A stretch of 29,845 bases of DNA, from contig CAMNHZ010000005.1 of NCBI GenBank assembly GCA_946540075.1, positions 1 to 29,845 on the forward strand. The letters run 5' to 3'. Position numbers and translations under genes: made by a program. How positions within the stretch are numbered: position 1 is the stretch's first letter; the number at the start of each line of letters is the position of its first letter. The stretch comes from an uncultured Bacillota bacterium. GTDB lineage: Bacteria; Bacillota_I; Bacilli_A; RF39; UBA660. Positions 1-7,746 of this stretch are shown one piece after another. A model generated the notes under the pieces. That model had not been told where the DNA came from. It worked only from the letters and a program-made list of their open reading frames with translations, and did no database searches.

Positions 1-68
1 ATCAATTATATTGTTTCAGTGCAATGATAATATATAATTAATAGTTCTTGTAAAATAATGATTTAATT

Positions 69-94
69 GAAGCATAAAATTATGCTTCTTTTTT
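69..94 (+). terminator. Intrinsic terminator of a gene upstream of the window
   Basis: An 8-bp perfect stem (GAAGCATA / TATGCTTC) with a 4-nt AT loop is followed directly by six T residues. The T run lies on the plus strand only, so it ends a plus-strand transcript entering from the left. No reading frame stays open past about base 41, so bases 1-68 hold at most the tail of an upstream gene; nothing else is recognisable there. Confidence 0.75.
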
Positions 95-126
95 GTCGAT
101 TAAAATAATAATCTTTATTTGTCGAA
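94..126 (+). promoter_or_regulatory. Two Spo0A-box-like sites upstream of the spoIIAA-sigF operon
   Basis: TGTCGAT (94-100) and TGTCGAA (120-126) match the 7-bp Spo0A box TGTCGAA; the second is exact. They lie 49-81 bases before the spoIIAA start, in the same orientation, 26 bases apart. Spo0A~P activates the spoIIA operon in Bacillus, so the position makes sense. TATAAA (131-136) and TGCTAAATT (152-160, extended -10-like) are possible core elements, but no clear sigma-A or sigma-H promoter can be fixed. A 7-bp match can occur by chance, so this is a moderate call. Confidence 0.45.
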
Positions 127-174
127 TTGGTATAAATTAATATTTATGTGTGCTAAATTAAATATGGTGATTAT

Positions 175-510
175 ATGTTAGATATAAATACAGAGTTTAG
201 AAAAGGAATTTTGTTTGTTAGATTAATAGGTCAGCTTAATAATTATAGTGTTAAGGATTTAGTTTATGTTGATGATTTAATAAAAACTGGTGGAATTAAT
301 AAAGTTACATTTAATTTGAAGGATTTGTATGAAATTGATAATCCAGGTTTAAAAGCGCTTGAAAGAATTTCAAAGATGGTAACAAACGAAGGGGGAAGAT
401 GTATGATTTGTGGCTTAGATGATCCATTTGTAAAAAGAAATGTAAATCAAAGTAGAGCTATGAAGTATATGTATGAAATAAGTGGTGAATTATCGATATT
501 AGGAGGATAA
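175..510 (+). CDS. spoIIAA: SpoIIAA-like STAS protein without the phosphorylatable serine
   Basis: A 111-aa single STAS domain, about the length of SpoIIAA (~117 aa). Known role of the family: the anti-anti-sigma factor is phosphorylated on a conserved Ser by SpoIIAB and, when unphosphorylated, releases sigma-F. Seen here: the beta-strand leading into the helix that normally reads MDSSG reads IDNPG (residues 54-58), so the phospho-Ser position is Pro57. The neighbouring SpoIIAB gene is also missing: the next gene, 2 nt on, is the sigma factor itself. The gene keeps the spoIIA position at the head of a sigF-spoVA operon, which supports the name more than sequence identity does. The start is the ATG after ATGGTGAT. 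It may act in another way or be a relic. The STAS fold is fairly sure; SpoIIAA orthology is inferred from context. Confidence 0.7.
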   Translation: MLDINTEFRKGILFVRLIGQLNNYSVKDLVYVDDLIKTGGINKVTFNLKDLYEIDNPGLKALERISKMVTNEGGRCMICGLDDPFVKRNVNQSRAMKYMYEISGELSILGG

Positions 511-512
511 AT

Positions 513-1178
513 ATGAAAGAATCATTAAATGAAGTTATAAAAAATAATGAAAAAATGATATATGCATTAGCCCGTAATTTTAAGAATTATACTAATAAGG
601 ATGATTTATATCAAGTTGGTTGTATAGGACTTATTAAAGCTTATTATAAGTTTGATTCTAGTTATAATGTTAAGTTTTCTACGTATGCTTATCCATATAT
701 ATTTGGAGAAATGAAAAAATATGTAAGAGAAGATAGAGAATTAAAAATAAGTAGAGATATTACTAAATTTAATTTAAGAATAGAAAAAGCAAGTATTTTA
801 TTAACTCAAAAATTAAAAAGAGTTCCTAGTATTAAAGAAATTTCTGATTATTTAGAATTAGATGAAAAATATATTGTTGATGCATTTAGAAGTAGAAACA
901 GTGTCATGAGTTTAGATGAACCAGTAAATACTGATGGTAAAGAAATATCACCGTATGATTTAATTGCTGATGAAAAATCTCATGATATTGATGCGTTAAT
1001 TGATCTTAGAAATGAACTTGCAAAATTATCCGATATTGATAGAGAAATAATAAATGAAAGATATCATAAGGATTATACACAAAGTAAAGTTGCTAGTAAC
1101 TTAGGAATGAGTCAAGTACAAGTATCAAGATTAGAATCTAAAATATTAAAAAGATTAAAACACAATTTAACACACTAA
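513..1178 (+). CDS. sigF: Sporulation RNA polymerase sigma factor, sigma-F/G type
   Basis: A 221-aa sigma-70 family protein without region 1.1. Region 2 is clear: DDLYQVGCIGLIKAY (about 30-44), then KFSTYAYPYIFGEMKKYVRED and KISRDI, typical of sigma-F/G (FSTYAVP.IIGEI.R..RDD). Region 3 spans about 95-150, and the region 4 helix-turn-helix is YTQSKVASNLGMSQVQVSRLE near 187-207. It should direct forespore transcription. The start follows AGGAGGATAAAT, with only 2 nt after the spoIIAA stop, so the two are probably translated together. The order spoIIAA-sigF-spoVA is the Bacillus order minus spoIIAB, which favours sigma-F over sigma-G. The stop codon lies in the loop of an intrinsic terminator hairpin. 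Whether a separate sigG exists cannot be seen here. Confidence 0.85.
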   Translation: MKESLNEVIKNNEKMIYALARNFKNYTNKDDLYQVGCIGLIKAYYKFDSSYNVKFSTYAYPYIFGEMKKYVREDRELKISRDITKFNLRIEKASILLTQKLKRVPSIKEISDYLELDEKYIVDAFRSRNSVMSLDEPVNTDGKEISPYDLIADEKSHDIDALIDLRNELAKLSDIDREIINERYHKDYTQSKVASNLGMSQVQVSRLESKILKRLKHNLTH

Positions 1179-1189
1179 TGTGTTTTTTT
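1169..1189 (+). terminator. Hairpin with T run between sigF and spoVAC
   Basis: AACACA (1169-1174) pairs with TGTGTT (1179-1184) around CTAA, followed by a T run to 1189. The stem is short (6 bp) and A/T-rich, so termination may be partial. It could separate expression of the regulatory genes from spoVAC-AD-AE. Confidence 0.55.
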
Positions 1190-1218
1190 GTATAAAAAAA
1201 ACAATAGTGTTAATAATA
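1189..1218 (+). promoter_or_regulatory. Possible sigma-F/G promoter for spoVAC-AD-AE
   Basis: TGTATA (1189-1194) and AATAATA (1212-1218), 17 nt apart, resemble the sigma-G consensus TGAATA / CATACTA at the usual spacing, and lie just after the intra-operon terminator. spoVA is sigma-G dependent in Bacillus. The region is so AT-rich that chance matches are likely. Confidence 0.3.
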
Positions 1219-1233
1219 AAAGTGGAGGCAATT

Positions 1234-1674
1234 ATGGAAAAGAATAAGTACAATTATTTAGTTAACAAGTACACGCCTAAAGAAAATAGACTTACTAATG
1301 GAGTAATCTCTTTTTTGATAGGTGGAAGTATGGGAGTGGTTGGTGAATTACTTAGAAGGTTATGGTCTAATATCTTAGATATACCACTTAAAGATACTGG
1401 TACTTATATGATTATTACTTTGATATTTATAGGTTGTTTATTTACAGCATTAGGTTTTTTTGATAATATTGTAAATTTTGCTAAAGCTGGATTAATTGTT
1501 CCAATTACAGGGTTTGCTCATTCTATGCAAAGTGCTGCTTTAGAATATAGGAATGAGGGATTAGTTACAGGATTAGGTGCTAATATTTTTAAACTATCTG
1601 GGACAGTAATTTTATATGGTGTAGTAAGTGCTTATGTATTCGGCCTTATTAGATTATTATTATTTGGAGGTTAA
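1234..1674 (+). CDS. spoVAC: Stage V sporulation protein AC (DPA channel subunit)
   Basis: A 146-aa membrane protein of the SpoVAC/SpoVAE family, close to the usual ~150 aa. The start is the ATG at 1234, 6 nt after GTGGAGG; an in-frame ATG at 1180 would lack a ribosome site and add an 18-residue extension overlapping the terminator. The N-terminus NKYNYLVNKYTPK and the conserved block KAGLIVPITGFAHSMQSAALEYRN are hallmarks of SpoVAC. Hydrophobic segments lie near 27-47, 61-82 and 118-140. In the family, SpoVAC forms part of the channel in the inner forespore membrane that moves dipicolinic acid in during sporulation and out at germination. It is followed 2 nt later by spoVAD. Confidence 0.93.
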   Translation: MEKNKYNYLVNKYTPKENRLTNGVISFLIGGSMGVVGELLRRLWSNILDIPLKDTGTYMIITLIFIGCLFTALGFFDNIVNFAKAGLIVPITGFAHSMQSAALEYRNEGLVTGLGANIFKLSGTVILYGVVSAYVFGLIRLLLFGG

Positions 1675-1676
1675 TT

Positions 1677-2666
1677 ATGACATTTAAATATAAAAATGTA
1701 TATATTAATGAAACTGGTACAGTTGTAGGTCCATATGAAAAAGAAGGACCTTTAGTAAATTATTTTGATAAAAGTTATAATGATTTTTATTTTAATAAGA
1801 AAACTTTTGAACAAGCTGAATCAAAATTAATTGAAGATAGTGTTGATATTGTTTTAGATAAATTAGATAAGACTAGATTTGATATAGATCTATTTATATC
1901 AGGAGATCTATTAAATCAATTGATGTCATCTAATTATGCTGCATCCACTCTAGGTATACCTTATTTTGGTATATATAATGCTTGTGCTAGTAGTGTAGAG
2001 GGATTAATATTAGCTTCTAATATGGTTGAAGCAGGACAAATTAAAAACTGTATATGTTCAGTATCTTCCCATAATAATACAGCTGAGAAACAATTTAGAT
2101 ATCCAGTAGAATATGGTGGACCTAAACCTAAAACAACAACATTTACAACAACAGGGAGTGCTAGTGCATATTTATCATATAATAAGGAAGGAATAAAAGT
2201 AGAGAGTGCAACAATAGGAGTTGTAAAGGATTTAGGAATAAAAGATGCATATCAAATGGGAGCTGTAATGGCACCAGCTGCAGCTTATACTATATATAAA
2301 CACTTAAAAGATACTAAAAGAGAAGTATCATATTATGATTTGATCTTAACTGGAGATTTAGGTAGTATTGGTAAAAAGATACTTACTGAATATATGCAAA
2401 CAGAATATAATATAGAATTAAAAAATTACGATGATACAGCCACAATGATTTATGACTTAGAAAATCAAGATGTATATTCAGGAGGAAGTGGTCCAGCATG
2501 TGCACCATTAGTTACTTATGGTTATATATTTAGTTTAATGAAAAAGAAAAAATTAAAAAGAGTTTTATTAGTAGCAACTGGTTCGCTGCACAGTGTATCT
2601 TCAGTAAATCAAAAATTAACTATACCTAGTATCGCTCATGCTATTAGTTTGGAGGTAGTAGAATGA
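1677..2666 (+). CDS. spoVAD: Stage V sporulation protein AD (thiolase-fold DPA-binding protein)
   Basis: A 329-aa protein with the thiolase-like fold of SpoVAD (family ~335 aa). The N-terminal KYKNVYINETGTVVGPYEKEGPL, the nucleophile-elbow-like NACASSVEGL (about 101-110), SSHNNTAEKQFRYP and TGDLGSIG (about 225-232) are all typical. SpoVAD binds dipicolinic acid and works with SpoVAC and SpoVAE in DPA uptake into the forespore; it has no known thiolase activity. The start follows TTGGAGGTTAATT, and its end overlaps spoVAE by 4 nt (ATGA), so the two are translationally coupled. No spoVAA, spoVAB, spoVAEa or spoVAF is present next to it. This is the three-gene minimal spoVA set common in clostridia and other non-Bacillus spore formers. 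Confidence 0.95.
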   Translation: MTFKYKNVYINETGTVVGPYEKEGPLVNYFDKSYNDFYFNKKTFEQAESKLIEDSVDIVLDKLDKTRFDIDLFISGDLLNQLMSSNYAASTLGIPYFGIYNACASSVEGLILASNMVEAGQIKNCICSVSSHNNTAEKQFRYPVEYGGPKPKTTTFTTTGSASAYLSYNKEGIKVESATIGVVKDLGIKDAYQMGAVMAPAAAYTIYKHLKDTKREVSYYDLILTGDLGSIGKKILTEYMQTEYNIELKNYDDTATMIYDLENQDVYSGGSGPACAPLVTYGYIFSLMKKKKLKRVLLVATGSLHSVSSVNQKLTIPSIAHAISLEVVE

Positions 2667-3013
2667 TATATTTAAATGCATTTATATTTGCTGGATTAGT
2701 GTGTTTAATTGGACAAATAATACTAGACAATACCAAACTTACTCCAGGTCACGTAACTACTATGTTTGTAGTAATAGGTGCTTTTCTAGATATATTTAGT
2801 ATTTATGATAAGATTGTAAAATGGGCCGGAGGAGGCGCACTTGTCCCAATAACAAGTTTTGGACATTTATTAATCCATGGAGCTTTAGTTAAAGCTAAAA
2901 AATATGGCTTTGTAGGACTTATGATGGGAATGTTTGATTTAACATCATCAGGTATAATTGCCGCAATAATTATATCTTTCTTTCTATCACTTATATTCAA
3001 ACCAAAAAGTTAG
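2663..3013 (+). CDS. spoVAE: Stage V sporulation protein AE (DPA channel subunit)
   Basis: A 116-aa integral membrane protein of the SpoVAC/SpoVAE family, at the family's usual length. Four hydrophobic stretches are visible (about 4-22, 33-52, 59-75 and 88-112). The conserved block KWAGGGALVPITSFGHLLIHGAL parallels the SpoVAC block, showing the two are paralogues. It completes the minimal SpoVAC-AD-AE machinery for dipicolinate transport across the inner forespore membrane. The ATG overlaps the spoVAD stop, with GGAGG 9 nt upstream. The stop codon sits in the left arm of a bidirectional terminator shared with the convergent gene on the minus strand. Confidence 0.93.
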   Translation: MIYLNAFIFAGLVCLIGQIILDNTKLTPGHVTTMFVVIGAFLDIFSIYDKIVKWAGGGALVPITSFGHLLIHGALVKAKKYGFVGLMMGMFDLTSSGIIAAIIISFFLSLIFKPKS

Positions 3014-3035
3014 AAATGTTTAATTTCTAACTTTT
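3005..3035. terminator. Bidirectional terminator between spoVAE and the minus-strand metallopeptidase gene
   Basis: A 13-bp perfect stem (AAAAGTTAGAAAT / ATTTCTAACTTTT) with a 5-nt loop and T runs on both strands. The stop codons of both convergent genes (3011-3013 plus, 3020-3022 minus) lie inside the hairpin, so one element serves both. Confidence 0.85.
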
Positions 3036-4192
3036 ATTTCACTATTTAATATAACTTCTTCATAATGATTAATTAATTTTTTAAATTCAAAATTAGGTTG
3101 TTTATTTTTCTCTAAATTATTTTTTGCAATATTTAATACATTTTTTTTGATATTCATATTTTTTTCATTACTTTTAAAAAATGAAAATCTTTTAGCTAAT
3201 TCAATAAGTTCAAGTGAATAATCATTATTCTTAGTAATCTGATAATTTTTGAGTTTTAACACATCTAATACTATTTGTTTTTGTTCATCAGTTAGTAAAT
3301 TAATCTCATCATTAGTTGGTTTAGTTATTATTAAATTATCCCATATAAGTTGATATAATAATTTTTTAGTAACATTTGGTTTACTATTATTAAAATCTTT
3401 GTAATTTAAAGTATTAAATAGTTCATAGATACTTTTTCTACGCACATTAAACCCATTTGTAATATACTCAAGGTTTAAAACATTAGCATTAAAAATACCA
3501 TTATTAATATGTAATAGGGGTTTAATGTCATTAAATACATAATCATCAAATGCTTTTTTTATCATATATTGTTCCGGTAAGGATGTCATATAAATGTCGT
3601 TAATAGTTTCATAGATTCTTACATAATCTTCATCAAAACCATCAACATACTTTCTTGCTTCTTTGAAACCATAATTGACCGCATCTCTTTCAAAGAAAAG
3701 ATAATCGTAATATTCTGTATAAAAACTAGGGTCAGTATTTTTTACGAGCATACGTTCAATAGTATTTTGGTATGGTCCTAAATCAATAATATTTTTATTT
3801 TCAATATCAAGGTTTTTATGTTGATAAGCATGTCTAACTTCATGCGCACATGTATTCCAGATTCTAAATAGGTTATTATTGATATTTTTTAATACGGTAT
3901 CATTTTTAATAGTTTTAATATTGATTTTAATAATACCAATACGCTTGTTGTTTTTTGATAAAAGAAAACCTCCTCTTTTATAATTGTAAATTTTTATTTT
4001 ATTACTTAAAGATATGTTGTCAGTGTTAAGTAATAGTTTATTTAGAAAATGTTTAATTATAATCTTTTTTGTAGTTATGATATTTAAGTCTATATTAATA
4101 CTATTTTTTTTACTTTCAAAATTTATTATCATGTTTATTAATTCACTTAAATCTTTAATAGACATTTTTTGAGTTAATGTTAGTTTTTTCAT
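3020..4192 (-). CDS. Putative zincin-type metallopeptidase (HExxH), cytoplasmic
   Basis: A 390-aa Lys/Asn-rich protein with no signal peptide or membrane segment. It carries CAHEVRHAYQ with a HExxH zinc motif at His117-Glu118-x-x-His121. About 47 residues later comes FFERDAVNYG (Glu168), a spacing and context that suit the third zinc ligand of gluzincin-like peptidases (ExxA-type helix). The rest, especially the helical C-terminal half, matches nothing I recognise. The start is the ATG after AAGGTGATGTC. It is transcribed alone, divergent from uvrA. The zinc-binding reading is a motif-based inference; substrate and role are unknown. It sits next to the spoVA operon, but there is no direct sign of a sporulation role. 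Confidence 0.6.
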   Translation of the reverse strand: MKKLTLTQKMSIKDLSELINMIINFESKKNSINIDLNIITTKKIIIKHFLNKLLLNTDNISLSNKIKIYNYKRGGFLLSKNNKRIGIIKINIKTIKNDTVLKNINNNLFRIWNTCAHEVRHAYQHKNLDIENKNIIDLGPYQNTIERMLVKNTDPSFYTEYYDYLFFERDAVNYGFKEARKYVDGFDEDYVRIYETINDIYMTSLPEQYMIKKAFDDYVFNDIKPLLHINNGIFNANVLNLEYITNGFNVRRKSIYELFNTLNYKDFNNSKPNVTKKLLYQLIWDNLIITKPTNDEINLLTDEQKQIVLDVLKLKNYQITKNNDYSLELIELAKRFSFFKSNEKNMNIKKNVLNIAKNNLEKNKQPNFEFKKLINHYEEVILNSEIKVRN

Positions 4193-4258
4193 GACATCAC
4201 CTTATATACCATTATATCATAACATTATTTAGTTAGTAGTTATTATTTTGGTTATTTG

Positions 4259-4267
4259 TGTTATAAT
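4259..4267 (+). promoter_or_regulatory. Extended -10 promoter of uvrA
   Basis: TGTTATAAT is a perfect extended -10 (TGnTATAAT) 19 nt before the uvrA ATG. The -35 is poor, as expected for extended -10 promoters. No palindromic SOS operator is evident. The same 9-mer stands before dnaE. Confidence 0.65.
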
Positions 4268-4286
4268 AATGTGAAAGGTGATACGT

Positions 4287-7112
4287 ATGGATAAAATTAT
4301 TATAAAAGGTGCACGAGAGAATAATCTAAAAAATATTAATATTGATTTACCTAAGAATAAATTAATAGTTATGACAGGAGTAAGTGGTAGTGGTAAAAGT
4401 TCACTTGCTTTTGATACGATATATGCTGAAGGACAAAGAAGGTATGTAGAAAGTTTAAGTGCTTATGCTAGACAGTTTTTGGGTGGTTCAGATAAACCGG
4501 ATGTTGATTCGATTGAAGGATTATCTCCTGCTATTAGTATTGATCAAAAAACTACTAGTAAGAATCCTAGAAGTACAGTTGGAACAGTAACTGAAATATA
4601 TGATTATTTAAGATTATTATATGCTAGAATTGGTGTTCCTTATTGTCCAGTTCATAATAAACCTATTTCCAGTCAAAGTATTGAAGAGATGACTAATCAG
4701 ATTTTAAAGTTAGAAGATAGAACTAAAATAAGAGTACTAAGTCCAATTGTTTATGGTCAGAAGGGTACCCATAAAGATTTAATTGAAAAATTAAGACGTG
4801 ATGGATATGTAAGAATTATTGTTGACGGAGAAGAATTTGATTTATCAGAGGATATTGAATTATCTAAGAACAAAAAACATAGTATTGAAGTTATTGTTGA
4901 TAGATTAATTATGAAAGATGGTATTAGAAGTAGATTGTATGAATCAATTGAAACTGCATCAAAATTGGCTCACGGAAAAGTAGTTATTGATGTAATTGGT
5001 AAAGATAAAATTGTTATGAGCGAATCATATGCTTGTCCAGATTGTGATTTTTCATTACCAGAATTAGAACCAAGATTATTTTCATTTAATGCTCCATATG
5101 GTGCATGTCCAGAATGTAAAGGACTTGGTATTAAAAAGAAAATAGATGAAGATTTAATAATTCCTGATAAAGAAAAATCTATTATGGAAGGAGCAATATT
5201 ATCTTTAAATGTAAAAGATCCAAATAATATTAATTTTGTTGAATTAAAAACTATCTGTGAATATTATGATATTGATATGAATATACCATTAAAGAAAATA
5301 AATCGAAAGAAATTAAATTATATATTATATGGTAGTCCTGATATATTAGAATTTAATTATGTTTCACGAACAGGAAATACTAGAACTACTAGAAATTATT
5401 ATGAAGGAGTAATTACTAATTTAGAAAGAAGATATATAGAAACTAAAAGTGGTTGGATTAGAGATTGGATTGAAACATTTATGACAGAACTTCCTTGTGA
5501 AGCTTGTCATGGATCTAGATTAAATGACTCAGTATTATCAGTTTTAATTGGTGGTAAAAATATTTATGAAGTAACAACACTAAGTATTAAAGAATTATAT
5601 GACTTTTTAAATAATTTAAAACTATCTGAGGAACAAAATGAAATAGCTAGATTAATATTGAAAGAAATCAGTTCTAGACTTAGCTTTTTAATTAATGTAG
5701 GATTAGAGTATTTAACTTTAGCTAGAACCGCACTAACATTATCAGGTGGAGAGGCTCAACGTATTAGACTTGCAACTCAAATAGGTTCTAGACTTACTGG
5801 AGTATTATATGTATTAGATGAACCAAGTATTGGTTTGCATCAAAGAGATAATAATAGATTGATAAAATCATTATTAGAAATGCGTGATTTAGGTAATACA
5901 TTGATTGTTGTAGAGCATGATACTGATACGATGCTTGCAGCAGATTACTTAGTAGATATAGGTCCAAAAGCAGGATTACATGGAGGAAATATAGTTGCCG
6001 AAGGAACACCTCTAGAAGTAATGAATAATGAAAATAGTATAACAGGAAGATATTTAAAAGGTATAGAAAAAATAGAAGTACCCGCAGTAAGAAGAAAAGG
6101 AAATAAAAAGTATATCGAACTTAAAGGATGTAGTGAGAATAATTTAAAGAATATAAATGTTAAATTTCCACTTGGAACATTTACATGTGTTACAGGAGTA
6201 AGTGGTAGTGGTAAATCAACTTTAGTTAATGATATACTTTATAAAACTATTGCTAATAAATTATATAAGAATAAAGAAAAACCAGGTAAATACAAGAGTA
6301 TTAAAGGACTTGAAAATATTGATAAGGTAATCGATATATCACAAGATCCAATTGGTCGTACACCTAGAAGTAACCCAGCTACATATACTGGTGTATTTGA
6401 TGAAATAAGAGAAGTTTTCGCACAAACAAAAGAAGCTAAAATAAAGGCATATGATAAAGGAAGATTTTCATTTAATGTAAAAGGTGGACGTTGTGAAGCT
6501 TGCTGGGGTGATGGTGTTAAGAAAATAGAGATGCATTTTTTACCTGACGTATATGTTCCATGTGAAGTATGTGGAGGAACTAGATATAATAGAGAAACAT
6601 TAGAAATAAAGTATAAAGGTAAAAATATATATGATGTTTTAGAAATGAGAGTAGAAGAAGCATATGAATTTTTTGAAAACATTCCTAAAGTTAGAAATAA
6701 ATTACAAATGCTTATGGATGTAGGATTATCATATGTTAAATTAGGACAAAGTGCTCCAACTTTATCTGGAGGGGAAGCTGCTCGTGTGAAATTGGCAAAA
6801 GAGTTACAGAAAAAACCAACAGGTAAGAGTTTATTCATATTAGATGAACCTACAACAGGATTACATAGTGAAGATATTAAGAAGTTACTTAAAATTCTAC
6901 AAAGAATAGTTGATAATGGAGATACGGTTCTAGTAATAGAACATAACTTAGATGTAATAAAGGTAGCTGATTATATTATTGATTTAGGACCAGAAGGTGG
7001 AGATGGTGGAGGTACTATAATCGCAAAGGGAACTCCAGAAAAAATAGTTCAAGTAAAAGAAAGTTATACAGGTCAATTTTTAAAACCATTACTTAATACT
7101 AAGGAAGATTAA
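4287..7112 (+). CDS. uvrA: Excinuclease ABC subunit A
   Basis: A 941-aa UvrA, the damage-recognition ATPase of nucleotide excision repair (family ~950 aa). It has two ABC modules. Module I has Walker A GVSGSGKSSLAF near residue 29-40, an UvrB-binding/zinc region with CPDCD...CPECKG (about 250-277), the signature LSGGEAQRIRLA and Walker B VLDEPSIGLHQRD. Module II has GVSGSGKSTLVND, a zinc finger CEACWG...CEVCGG, LSGGEAARVKLA and ILDEPTTGLH. The ATG at 4287 lies 6 nt after AAAGGTG; a GTG at 4278 would sit inside that ribosome site. uvrB is not beside it. The gene has its own promoter and terminator. Confidence 0.98.
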   Translation: MDKIIIKGARENNLKNINIDLPKNKLIVMTGVSGSGKSSLAFDTIYAEGQRRYVESLSAYARQFLGGSDKPDVDSIEGLSPAISIDQKTTSKNPRSTVGTVTEIYDYLRLLYARIGVPYCPVHNKPISSQSIEEMTNQILKLEDRTKIRVLSPIVYGQKGTHKDLIEKLRRDGYVRIIVDGEEFDLSEDIELSKNKKHSIEVIVDRLIMKDGIRSRLYESIETASKLAHGKVVIDVIGKDKIVMSESYACPDCDFSLPELEPRLFSFNAPYGACPECKGLGIKKKIDEDLIIPDKEKSIMEGAILSLNVKDPNNINFVELKTICEYYDIDMNIPLKKINRKKLNYILYGSPDILEFNYVSRTGNTRTTRNYYEGVITNLERRYIETKSGWIRDWIETFMTELPCEACHGSRLNDSVLSVLIGGKNIYEVTTLSIKELYDFLNNLKLSEEQNEIARLILKEISSRLSFLINVGLEYLTLARTALTLSGGEAQRIRLATQIGSRLTGVLYVLDEPSIGLHQRDNNRLIKSLLEMRDLGNTLIVVEHDTDTMLAADYLVDIGPKAGLHGGNIVAEGTPLEVMNNENSITGRYLKGIEKIEVPAVRRKGNKKYIELKGCSENNLKNINVKFPLGTFTCVTGVSGSGKSTLVNDILYKTIANKLYKNKEKPGKYKSIKGLENIDKVIDISQDPIGRTPRSNPATYTGVFDEIREVFAQTKEAKIKAYDKGRFSFNVKGGRCEACWGDGVKKIEMHFLPDVYVPCEVCGGTRYNRETLEIKYKGKNIYDVLEMRVEEAYEFFENIPKVRNKLQMLMDVGLSYVKLGQSAPTLSGGEAARVKLAKELQKKPTGKSLFILDEPTTGLHSEDIKKLLKILQRIVDNGDTVLVIEHNLDVIKVADYIIDLGPEGGDGGGTIIAKGTPEKIVQVKESYTGQFLKPLLNTKED

Positions 7113-7128
7113 ATCTTCCTTTTTTTAT
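7101..7128 (+). terminator. Intrinsic terminator of uvrA
   Basis: AAGGAAGA / TCTTCCTT stem around TTAAA, followed by a T run. The uvrA stop codon (7110-7112) is in the loop. Confidence 0.85.
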
Positions 7129-7166
7129 TTTTTTGTTCTATAATTATAATAGAAAGAAGGAATAAG

Positions 7167-7676
7167 ATGGAGATTAGTTATGATATAACAAAAGAAGAAT
7201 ATAAGAATTACTTTAAGAAAACAAGAGTTGCAGTTAATTTTTTTAGTATTATGATGTTTATAGGAATATATTTTGCTCTTACTTATAAGTTTTTTATGGA
7301 CAATCAAAAGATATTAGTATTCATAATGCTATTATGTGTAATAATACTGTATGGAATAATAAAGTTTATGGATCGAATAAGACTAAATAGTATATTAAAA
7401 AACGATAAGAAGAATAAAGAAATACTAGGAAAACACATATGTAATATTGATGATAATGGAATTACTGAAAAAATAGGTAATAATGTAACTAATCTTAAGT
7501 GGTCTAACATAGTTCGTATAAAAGAAAAAGATAGTGTAATTTATGTTATACCTAAAAAAGGTAAAATGTGTTTTGCCTTTTCTAAAGTGTTTTTAAGTAA
7601 TGATGAATATGATAAGATCAAATTAGCATTAAATAAATATTATAATAAGTTCAACAAAAAAACTATAGGTTATTAG
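7167..7676 (+). CDS. YcxB-like small membrane protein
   Basis: A 169-aa protein with two adjacent membrane segments (about 23-41 and 47-67) and a basic cytoplasmic C-terminal half. The tail has the pattern of the YcxB-like domain: a strand IDDNGITEKIGNNVTNLKWSN followed by IVRIKEKDSVIYVIPKKGKMCFAFSK, comparable to 'DGI....-...WS.I..I.E....IYI......IIPKR.F'. Its function is unknown across the family. The start is an ATG after AGAAGGAATA; TATAAT at 7145-7150 gives it a likely promoter that begins right after the uvrA terminator. It appears to be transcribed alone. Confidence 0.6.
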   Translation: MEISYDITKEEYKNYFKKTRVAVNFFSIMMFIGIYFALTYKFFMDNQKILVFIMLLCVIILYGIIKFMDRIRLNSILKNDKKNKEILGKHICNIDDNGITEKIGNNVTNLKWSNIVRIKEKDSVIYVIPKKGKMCFAFSKVFLSNDEYDKIKLALNKYYNKFNKKTIGY

Positions 7677-7686
7677 AATGTGAAAT

Positions 7687-7711
7687 AAAGGCGATTAATT
7701 GCGTCTTTTTA
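7687..7711 (+). terminator. Probable weak terminator after the YcxB-like gene
   Basis: AAAGGCG pairs with CGTCTTT (one G-U) around an 8-nt loop, followed by a short T run. Confidence 0.45.
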
Positions 7712-7746
7712 TTATACTTTTTTCATATATTTTAAAGAGGTGATTT

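Noticed and set aside
1180..1233. In-frame 18-residue N-terminal extension of SpoVAC starting at 1180
   Set aside because: It overlaps the sigF terminator and has no ribosome site, while GTGGAGG stands just before the ATG at 1234, which also fits the family length.
4200..4290. SOS (LexA) operator before uvrA
   Set aside because: No GAAC-n4-GTTC-like palindrome can be found between the divergent starts.
6239..6838. 199-codon open frame on the minus strand
   Set aside because: It lies opposite the second ATPase module of uvrA, is rich in Ser/Leu/Pro typical of antisense shadows, and has no ribosome site.
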